DNA from: a virus
Length of the DNA stretch: 64,000 bases
Virus record (IMG/VR): IMGVR_UViG_3300037222_000038
Location: 1 to 64,000 of that record
Reading direction: 5' to 3' (one strand)
Shown: one piece after another, positions 58,732-64,000 of the stretch
How the letters are laid out: each line of letters begins with the position of its first letter
Position numbering within the stretch: the first letter of the stretch is position 1
Translations under genes and position numbers: made by a program
The notes under the pieces: model-generated
Database searches by the model: none
What the model saw: only the letters and a program-made list of their open reading frames with translations
What the model was told of the DNA's origin: nothing

Positions 58732-58767
58732 TTGACAATAGGGTCTGGTCATGTTAGGTTGGTGACT
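58732..58767 (+). promoter_or_regulatory. Rightward promoter of recombinase operon
   Basis: -35 TTGACA (58732-58737), 17-bp spacer, -10 TAGGTT (58755-58760). Start of transcription is predicted near 58767, just before a strong leader hairpin. Divergent from the late packaging operon. Confidence 0.6.
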
Positions 58768-58772
58768 GGCAC

Positions 58773-58798
58773 CAAATACGTCGTTGCCGACGTATTTG
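58773..58798 (+). other. Leader hairpin/operator palindrome
   Basis: CAAATACGTCG (58773-58783) pairs perfectly with CGACGTATTTG (58788-58798) around TTGC. It lies at the 5' end of the predicted rightward transcript. It may be a protein-binding operator for the divergent promoters or a 5' protective hairpin. Confidence 0.65.
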
Positions 58799-58829
58799 AC
58801 TCCGACTCCAGTCCCGCGAAAGGAACCCG

Positions 58830-59528
58830 ATGCACATTCTACCGTTGATTCTGTCCGTGTTTTCCTACAAGCAGCACATGACCGACCGCTATTTGCGGAG
58901 CCTGTCGTCAGTCGCTCCCAGGCGGTTCGCCAACGTAGAGATTCCCAAGCTGGCCGTCTCGTCGTCCGGGGAATTGAGGGTCATCGCCGGCGAGACCGGT
59001 CTGATGGCACCGGATGAAGTCGAGGCCATTCGGAGCCGACCGCGAGATATGTCGGCGGGTCCGCCGCGACCGGCAACGCGCGTGAATCCCGTCACAAAGG
59101 AAGTCGAGGAAACCAACGAGATCATCGGCTCGTACTTCGCCAGCAACGAGATCACGCACAACGGCACAGACGCATGGAACAGCCTGCTGGCGCGTCTCGG
59201 GGAGAACGGCATCGTCATCGACGAGGATCGCGTGGCGGAACTCTCGGCTGGCTTCTACGCCGAACGCAAGATGCAGGAGATTCTCGGTCGCTCCGACAAG
59301 CAGCGGCTCCGGGACGAACTCTCTGGCGACCTGCTGAACGATGAGGGCGGAATGCTCTACAACGCCCACTGGGTCCGGGAACTGGAGTCGCACCCAGACG
59401 CCGAGAACATCGCCCAAGAGTGCTACGACAATCTGCACAAGAACTTCCCGCGAGCACTGGGTTCCGACGTGGCGGCTGTCGGGAAGTCCATCACGTTTGA
59501 CAAGAACACGATCGAGGTGGAATCTTGA
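58830..59528 (+). CDS. Hypothetical protein
   Basis: A 232-residue protein with AAAGGAA upstream. Mixed domain with a helical C-terminal half (HWVRELESHPDAENIAQECY). The first gene of the rightward operon. No family recognised. Confidence 0.6.
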   Translation: MHILPLILSVFSYKQHMTDRYLRSLSSVAPRRFANVEIPKLAVSSSGELRVIAGETGLMAPDEVEAIRSRPRDMSAGPPRPATRVNPVTKEVEETNEIIGSYFASNEITHNGTDAWNSLLARLGENGIVIDEDRVAELSAGFYAERKMQEILGRSDKQRLRDELSGDLLNDEGGMLYNAHWVRELESHPDAENIAQECYDNLHKNFPRALGSDVAAVGKSITFDKNTIEVES

Positions 59529-59998
59529 CATACCGCGATCTGATTAAGGTGGCGATGGACTGGCAGCGGATTCTGGATTCAAATGATCTGGATTCACTTT
59601 CAATAGGACGCAGGAAGCCGTCGCCACTGACATTCATTCTCGGAAGAGTCATGAGGATGATTCCGGAAGAGTTGCGTGGAACTTCGATCGAAGATTTCGA
59701 GAGCAATTGTCGCACACTTTTTGCCGTCGATGCCGCCAACAAAGTTTACGATGCCCTCGGAAGGGGGACAGCCGAAAGACAGCCCTTGGACGCGACTCGA
59801 TTATGGTCTTCTGAAACCTACCCCGGTCGCATTTGCGCTGTTCGCATTCAGATTGATTCAAAGGGAGTCGATCCTCTCCGCGAACAACTCCTTAAACCCA
59901 TCAGCCACGGCCACGTCTACCACATCCTCGCCGCACTGTATCCCAAGTTCCCGGAGTTCTGCGACAAGAAATTCCCTCTGGAGTCCCCGCACGTATAA
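59525..59998 (+). CDS. Hypothetical protein, TTG start
   Basis: A 157-residue protein starting at TTG that overlaps the upstream TGA. Helical N-terminus (DLIKVAMDWQRILDSNDLDS). Its stop overlaps the recombinase ATG. No family recognised. Confidence 0.55.
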   Translation: MTYRDLIKVAMDWQRILDSNDLDSLSIGRRKPSPLTFILGRVMRMIPEELRGTSIEDFESNCRTLFAVDAANKVYDALGRGTAERQPLDATRLWSSETYPGRICAVRIQIDSKGVDPLREQLLKPISHGHVYHILAALYPKFPEFCDKKFPLESPHV

Positions 59999-60678
59999 TG
60001 AAATTCACCGCCCTGTACGTCCGGGTCTCGACCTTTGAGCAGAACGAGGCCAGCCAGATCGCCGTCATCGAGAAGTGGCTGGAAGGCAACGGCATCCTGC
60101 CCGAGTCCTTGCGCTGGTACATCGACAAAGGCAGGAGCGGCGACAACCTGGTTCGTCCGGAATTCGACCGCCTGACCGGGGACATTTTCCTTGGCCAGAT
60201 CGAGACGGTCGTGACCTACAAACTCGACCGTGTGTCCCGCAACCTGCGCGATGGAGTCAACACGATCTGCGATTGGTGCGACCGCGGCTTACGAATCGTG
60301 TCCGTCACCCAGCAGATCGACTTCAACGGCATCGTCGGCAAGATGCTCGCCGCCATTCTGTTCGCCATTGCCGAGAGCGAACAGGATACCCGTAGAGACC
60401 GACAAGCGGCCGGGATCGCCGTCGCCAAGGCCAATGGAAAGTACAAGGGCCGCGCGAAAGGCTGGCGAAAAGGGAACCCGGAACGGGCCAAACAACTCAA
60501 GGCTATGGGACTCAGTTACCACGAAATCGCCGTGATTCTCGGCGTGTCCCGAGCAGCAGCCATTAACTATGTCACCGATTACGCCAAAAAGAGAGCACAA
60601 AAATGTTTGCCCCAGAATGCGAGCCAAGTTCCCCTGGAAACTCCCCCGGAGCCGACTACAAACTCCGCGCCAGCGTGA
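59998..60678 (+). CDS. Serine recombinase (resolvase/invertase type)
   Basis: A 226-residue protein. Catalytic domain with YVRVSTFEQ (nucleophile Ser11), YKLDRVSRNLRD and the E-helix, then a C-terminal HTH (LSYHEIAVILGVSRAAAINY). Size fits a resolvase/invertase rather than a large serine integrase. It may resolve dimers, invert DNA or help integration. It does not match cassette mobility: such enzymes do not normally make 8-bp target duplications. Confidence 0.85.
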   Translation: MKFTALYVRVSTFEQNEASQIAVIEKWLEGNGILPESLRWYIDKGRSGDNLVRPEFDRLTGDIFLGQIETVVTYKLDRVSRNLRDGVNTICDWCDRGLRIVSVTQQIDFNGIVGKMLAAILFAIAESEQDTRRDRQAAGIAVAKANGKYKGRAKGWRKGNPERAKQLKAMGLSYHEIAVILGVSRAAAINYVTDYAKKRAQKCLPQNASQVPLETPPEPTTNSAPA

Positions 60679-60842
60679 AAGAATCGTCGATGCAGACGGC
60701 CGCAACGATCGCCGCCATTCAGACGATCCTTGTGAAGAAAAAGCTCACGACGGTCAAGGAAATCGAGGCACTCACCGCGGCTGCGTTGGCCGATATGGAC
60801 CGGCAGGCACTGGACCTTGAAGACAAGGAGACGACGGAATGA
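60675..60842 (+). CDS. Small helical protein
   Basis: A 55-residue protein from a GTGA overlap (preferred over an overlapping ATG at 60603). Helical and charged (TILVKKKLTTVKEIEALTAA). No family recognised. Confidence 0.45.
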   Translation: MKESSMQTAATIAAIQTILVKKKLTTVKEIEALTAAALADMDRQALDLEDKETTE

Positions 60843-61027
60843 ACGAACACGAACGAATCCTGAAAGAATTGCGTGCGATTTTCTCCGGTGAATCGCAGAA
60901 CGAATCGGCCAACCTGTGCACTCTTCAAGAGGCAGCGGCCGTCTTGGCACCCATGCAGAACCAGCTTGACGAACTGAGGATTGCGTTCTACGACGCGATG
61001 ACTAAAGTAATCGGGGAACTCCCATGA
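60839..61027 (+). CDS. Small helical protein
   Basis: A 62-residue protein in ATGA overlaps on both sides. Helical (HERILKELRAIFSGESQNES). No family recognised. Confidence 0.5.
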   Translation: MNEHERILKELRAIFSGESQNESANLCTLQEAAAVLAPMQNQLDELRIAFYDAMTKVIGELP

Positions 61028-61308
61028 CCGCCCTACCTATTATCCGCCTTGAAGTTGACCGAATGAAGTACGCGATAACTGCGTGTCTGACCGAGCACGC
61101 CGCACAGATGGACAAGGATTTGCGTGAAACTGTTGAGAAATTCTTTCTGACAAACCAGCCCGCCATAATCATCCGGGAGACTGCCATCGCTACCATCAAG
61201 AAGGTCATGGAGGAGGAAGTAAAGCACTTCTTTCTGTACGGTGATGGACGCCGGGCACTGAAGAAGGCGATTCAGGAAGAGATGGAAAAGGATGGGTGGG
61301 GAACATGA
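61024..61308 (+). CDS. Hypothetical helical protein
   Basis: A 94-residue protein. Long charged helices (MDKDLRETVEKFFLTNQPAI). Coupled to the trypsin-like gene by ATGA. Resembles small uncharacterised phage proteins with a C-terminal basic/acidic helix. Confidence 0.5.
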   Translation: MTALPIIRLEVDRMKYAITACLTEHAAQMDKDLRETVEKFFLTNQPAIIIRETAIATIKKVMEEEVKHFFLYGDGRRALKKAIQEEMEKDGWGT

Positions 61309-61904
61309 CCGCCATTTTCATCGCCGCCGTCTTCTGTGCCGATCCCGGCCGCTATAATTCCGTTGTCAAACTGAACAGCGCGACCAGCCAATCAAGCGGG
61401 GCCGTTATCCAGCAGCGACAGACTGACATGCTCATCCTGACCTGCGCCCACGGCAAGAAGCTCAACCAGTACCACACGGTGACGGTCGGGGGTCACGCGG
61501 AACTCAAAGGCTGGGTCGTGTGCATCGACGAGAAACGCGATCTGGCCATCATCTCGTCCGAACTGACCAGAGTCAGAGTCAATTCCATCCCGCGGCCCCG
61601 CGCGCAGCCTCCGGCGCTGGGCGATATTGTTCGGATCAAAGGCTACGGTTTCGGCCACTACACCGAACGCCAAACCACCGTCGTCGGAGTCAACAACGTG
61701 ACGGCGGGAGGCAACGTCCGGGACCGCCTGCGGGTCAAGGGCGAGACCAAACCCGGTGACTCCGGGGGCGTTCTCATCAACGACTGGGGCCAACTAATCG
61801 GCATCTCGAATTCCTACTCGACTGGCCAGAAAGACGTGGACGGATTCTTCGTGACGCTCGAAGACATCCGGGACTTCCTTGACGAAAACGGGGTGCAACT
61901 GTGA
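61305..61904 (+). CDS. Trypsin-like serine protease
   Basis: A 199-residue chymotrypsin-fold protease. Triad His49 (LTCAHG), Asp79 (KRDLAII), Ser153 (KPGDSGGVL). The N-terminus MTAIFIAAVFCADPG looks like a short signal peptide. Second trypsin-type enzyme in the phage, without collagen tail. It could process virion or host proteins. ATG 61305 is chosen by overlap. Confidence 0.85.
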   Translation: MTAIFIAAVFCADPGRYNSVVKLNSATSQSSGAVIQQRQTDMLILTCAHGKKLNQYHTVTVGGHAELKGWVVCIDEKRDLAIISSELTRVRVNSIPRPRAQPPALGDIVRIKGYGFGHYTERQTTVVGVNNVTAGGNVRDRLRVKGETKPGDSGGVLINDWGQLIGISNSYSTGQKDVDGFFVTLEDIRDFLDENGVQL

Positions 61905-62116
61905 CGGATTGGATCGAAGACGCAGCCGACAGAATCGAAGACGTACGGAAATTCGACAGCGATATTGGATTCGACAGGGTAAACAAGGAGCGCGTGGCCC
62001 GGATCATCCGCGAGGCGTACCAGAAGCACCAGCAATCTCAACTGGCCAGCGCCGCCCCGGATAACACACGCTGCCTCAAGTACATTCCCGGAGGTCTGAC
62101 TGTCAGAAACGCGTAA
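61901..62116 (+). CDS. Small hypothetical protein
   Basis: A 71-residue protein from GTG overlapping the protease stop. Acidic start (MTDWIEDAADRIEDVRKFDS), then a helix. No family recognised. Confidence 0.5.
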   Translation: MTDWIEDAADRIEDVRKFDSDIGFDRVNKERVARIIREAYQKHQQSQLASAAPDNTRCLKYIPGGLTVRNA

Positions 62117-62499
62117 TGCCCACGATCAAACAGGCAGTCGCCGACCGAATCCGGCAAGTCGAACAGAACCTGAAAATTCACATGGCGATGATGCACCTCG
62201 CCGCAGGACGAACGACCCCAGAAGCCATCGCCGAATACGAGTCCCAGATGAAGAAGAAGCGCCAAGCCGAAGAGGCCCGCCTCGCCGCCATCGAAGCCGC
62301 CAAGACACCGGCACAACGCCTCAAGGAGAAGCAGGCCGCTTGCGACCACGAGTTCAGAGACGGCAACGCGCGATCCGTCTGCCACATCTGCAAACTGAGC
62401 GTGCCAAAGATATTTGCGGCCGGATACAACATGGGACACAATGTCGGCTACGACGCCGGCTATCAGGAACGCGGTCAACACGACTCTGACGAGGAATAA
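62116..62499 (+). CDS. Coiled-coil protein with zinc-like site
   Basis: A 127-residue protein. Long helix (RTTPEAIAEYESQMKKKRQA…) and a C-terminal CDHEFRDGNARSVCHIC metal-site pattern. Last clear gene of the rightward operon. Confidence 0.55.
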   Translation: MPTIKQAVADRIRQVEQNLKIHMAMMHLAAGRTTPEAIAEYESQMKKKRQAEEARLAAIEAAKTPAQRLKEKQAACDHEFRDGNARSVCHICKLSVPKIFAAGYNMGHNVGYDAGYQERGQHDSDEE

Positions 62500-62502
62500 G
62501 CC

Positions 62503-62577
62503 ATGCCCATCGGCGTGCCCTCTGGCGGGCTATACTGGGGACGCCGCAAGTTCGAATCCTGCCGGGATTGCTCTTGA
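62503..62577 (+). CDS. Possible micropeptide
   Basis: A 24-residue ORF (MPIGVPSGGLYWGRRKFESC…) with GAGGA 7 bases upstream. The same DNA resembles a tRNA T-arm (GCAAGTTCGAATCCTGC), but no full tRNA is present. Its stop lies in the -35 of the next promoter. Confidence 0.35.
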   Translation: MPIGVPSGGLYWGRRKFESCRDCS

Positions 62578-62602
62578 CACACGACGGGCGGGACTCAATA
62601 AT
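62574..62602 (+). promoter_or_regulatory. Strong promoter of structured RNA
   Basis: Consensus -35 TTGACA (62574-62579), 17-bp spacer, -10 AATAAT (62597-62602). The predicted start falls at about 62609, exactly the first base of the RNA's outer stem. Confidence 0.75.
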
Positions 62603-62608
62603 TCGACT

Positions 62609-62730
62609 GGCGAGACAGTCAGTTGATAAGGATAGAAGCCCCGTAGGGGGCGATGGAGTGTCGAAAGACACACGGCTCTGAATCAACTGACTGGCCGTCG
62701 CCACCGTCGATCCCTACGGGGTTTCTACTT
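62609..62730 (+). ncRNA. Candidate structured RNA with pseudoknot
   Basis: Stems: GGCGA (62609-62613)/TCGCC (62698-62702); CAGTCAGTTGAT (62616-62627)/ATCAACTGACTG (62682-62693), perfect; a GTGTC-GAAA-GACAC tetraloop hairpin (62658-62671). A 16-bp stem (62633-62648 with 62712-62727, one G·T) has its 5' arm inside the second stem and its 3' arm outside, making a pseudoknot. No protein explains it. Class not recognised. Confidence 0.7.
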
Positions 62731-63018
62731 TGAACGGAGTCACTGCCTCCCAGAACGCAAGATGCGTCCCGCCCCCGGCAATCCATGCTTTCGCCGGCCA
62801 CAGCCCATGTCAGGCACACCTCAAAGCAGCATGGAGTAACCCTCGCAGGAGAAACCCCTGTTGGCCTCGGGCGATTGAAACAACATCGCCGACAAGCCGT
62901 GACGACTCGGTAGCCACCCCATGTCACAGCGACCGCCAGGCACGCGAGAACGCTGGTAGCGACGTGCCCCATCTCGCCAATGGATCAGTGCCCCGCCGGG
63001 TAATATCCACCCAGCACC
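62731..63018 (+). other. Non-coding stretch with hairpins
   Basis: No convincing gene. Visible hairpins include GGCGAT-N9-ATCGCC near 62870 and GGCACG (62939-62944)/CGTGCC (62963-62968) with inner CGCT-GGT-AGCG. It may be further RNA or regulatory DNA downstream of the structured RNA. Confidence 0.4.
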
Positions 63019-63168
63019 ATGCAGCAACAAACGACCGTCGTGAGGAATCTGACAGAGACTGCGAACGACGCTAAACAACTCGCGGGGAGAGTCACGTTTC
63101 AAGATCGCGCTTCGTCACACAAGCCACAGTACGTCGTCTTCATGATCGTCGTAAATCAGGTCCAGTAA
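63019..63168 (+). CDS. Possible small protein
   Basis: A 49-residue ORF (MQQQTTVVRNLTETANDAKQ…YVVFMIVVNQVQ) with protein-like hydrophobic and charged pattern but no clear ribosome site. Its end shares GGTCCAGTAACC with the end of the next gene (63543-63554). Confidence 0.4.
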   Translation: MQQQTTVVRNLTETANDAKQLAGRVTFQDRASSHKPQYVVFMIVVNQVQ

Positions 63169-63237
63169 CCACCATTTCACCACAAAAACCCCGTACGGTC
63201 AGTCCGACATTCTACAGCCAGAAAGCGAGAATTCCCC

Positions 63238-63552
63238 ATGAAATTCGCCGTCCGCGTCATCGAACCACACGAGACATACACCAACCTCGGCCGTGATCTT
63301 CCGCACTTTAGCGGACCCACAAGCCACGCCACGGTTTACGTCGAGGCTGACATCATCAAGATTGGAACAAACAGCATGGCCGGGGCCGGATGCCTCATCC
63401 TAATCAAAGCCAAACAGGGGAGCCACGAAGAGCAGACCGTCGCTGTATTCTCTCCGGGTTTTTGGTGCTACTGGACCATCGTGGAGCAACCACACATGCC
63501 GGAAGATCGAAGTAAAGCCAAATCTCACAAGAATCAAGAGCGGGTCCAGTAA
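63238..63552 (+). CDS. Hypothetical protein
   Basis: A 104-residue protein. Beta-rich (KFAVRVIEPHETYTNLGRDL; TVAVFSPGFWCYWTIVEQPH). The end ERVQ-stop shares a 12-base DNA sequence with the end of the 63019 ORF. No family recognised. Confidence 0.55.
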   Translation: MKFAVRVIEPHETYTNLGRDLPHFSGPTSHATVYVEADIIKIGTNSMAGAGCLILIKAKQGSHEEQTVAVFSPGFWCYWTIVEQPHMPEDRSKAKSHKNQERVQ

Positions 63553-63843
63553 CCTTTAAAGCGTGCAAAGACCCCCCTGGGGTCCGTCCGAATTCCTGGC
63601 AGGGAAAAGAATGCTTTCCCCTCGAGAATCTTGGAGCTCCCCTTGACACGCTGCACGATTTCGGCCTAAAATGCACGAGTTCGACCTACGAGCACAAGTC
63701 TACTTTGGGGTTTGGTCTAAACTGGACCTGAACTCGCCAAAACATGGCAAAAACAGGCCAAAAACAGGCTTGAAACGCTGGTCAAACAAGCCCGGAAATG
63801 GCAGGTCCGGCAAGTCATTCCTGCAATCTTTACCAGGTTAGTG
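63553..63843 (+). other. Non-coding stretch with hairpins and direct repeats
   Basis: Holds hairpins GACCCC-CCT-GGGGTC (near 63570) and GGGAAA/TTTCCC (near 63605), a promoter at 63643, and a direct repeat GGC(C)AAAAACA near 63747-63766. An ORF of 55 codons from 63671 lacks a ribosome site. Could be part of an origin or the genome's control end. Confidence 0.4.
63643..63680 (+). promoter_or_regulatory. Promoter with direct repeats flanking -10
   Basis: -35 TTGACA (63643-63648), 18-bp spacer, -10 TAAAAT (63667-63672). TGCACGATTTCGGCC (63652-63666) recurs as TGCACGAGTTCGACC (63672-63686), 20 bases apart, on each side of the -10. Likely operator half-sites. Confidence 0.6.
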
Positions 63844-64000
63844 ATGATTGATTGTGCCGTCATGGCGCATCCCGCTACTGGCAAGCCACGCTACGGTACT
63901 CGCAGACGACACCGCAATCGTCGCGCTTGGGACGTACCGCGTTCCGTGGAAGCTCCTGTTGCCGGCAAGCGTGTCGATACACGGCTTACGTGGTCGCTCT
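63844..64000 (+). CDS. Possible gene running off right edge
   Basis: An open frame from ATG (GTG at 63841 is an alternative) to the window end: MIDCAVMAHPATGKPRYGTR…, basic and Arg-rich. No ribosome site is clear and the end is missing. Low confidence. Confidence 0.25.
   Translation, partial: MIDCAVMAHPATGKPRYGTRRRHRNRRAWDVPRSVEAPVAGKRVDTRLTWSL

Noticed and set aside
59998-60678. Serine recombinase as the cassette transposase
   Set aside because: Serine recombinases normally give 2-bp crossovers and no 8-bp duplication, and no cassette ends flank this gene.
62535-62573. tRNA or tRNA-derived attachment site (GCAAGTTCGAATCCTGC)
   Set aside because: The T-arm has an A-C mismatch and no matching acceptor, D or anticodon arms; a small ORF and promoter account for the sequence. 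An attachment core cannot be excluded.
1-64000. CRISPR array
   Set aside because: No regularly spaced direct repeats with unique spacers; tandem repeats present are coding and contiguous.

Overview
This window looks like most of a tailed double-stranded DNA bacteriophage, or a prophage of that type. The minus strand carries a complete packaging and head cluster: large terminase, portal, GroES co-chaperonin, scaffold-like protein, capsid-like protein, adaptor-like and hub-like proteins, and a 2,082-residue polyvalent protein. I see no tail sheath, tape-measure or tail-tube gene. That suggests a short-tailed (podovirus-like) virion with large internal or ejected proteins, but this is inference. 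Several features point to a planctomycete host, from memory only and with no search run: Gly-X repeat proteins, an HTH plus GG-LEW-type domain protein, twin-arginine RRxFFG leaders and a trypsin-collagen fusion.

Layout. (1) 1-5.7 kb, plus strand: small regulators. Two families of near-leaderless promoters have palindromic operators inside the core promoter, next to two small HTH genes, a GIY-YIG-like fragment and two CsrA-family genes. A hexanucleotide-built Gly-X protein is present in two recent copies, the first cut by the window edge. (2) 5.7-20 kb, plus strand: a tightly overlapping early operon of mostly unknown small proteins. It includes a candidate annealase plus Cas4/RecB-like nuclease, a replication-initiator-like protein, HNH-like and DUF1064-like nucleases, and many small zinc-binding proteins. 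Two gene-sized cassettes with shared 25-bp terminal inverted repeats interrupt it; one carries a C5 DNA methyltransferase. (3) 20-32.8 kb, plus strand: holin-like membrane proteins, a secreted trypsin-collagen fusion, an Acb2/Tad1-like candidate anti-defence protein, and fibre and baseplate proteins ending in a module with repeated gene 3' ends. (4) 58.7-32.8 kb, minus strand: late packaging and virion genes. A self-contained promoter-leader-gene-terminator unit lies between groES and the scaffold gene. (5) 58.7-62.5 kb, plus strand: a divergent operon with a small serine recombinase and a second trypsin-like protease. (6) 62.5-64 kb: a mostly non-coding end with a strongly promoted, pseudoknot-like RNA candidate, small genes and a second promoter.

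How it fits together. The left arm appears to regulate and replicate, the middle lyses and attaches, and the minus strand builds and packages the virion. No DNA polymerase, RNA polymerase, tRNA set, canonical endolysin or tyrosine integrase was recognised, so the phage probably relies on host replication and transcription. The observations most worth testing are the methyltransferase cassettes with their 8-bp target duplication, the paired operator circuits, the structured RNA at 62.6 kb, and the regenerated gene ends at 31.5-32.6 kb.
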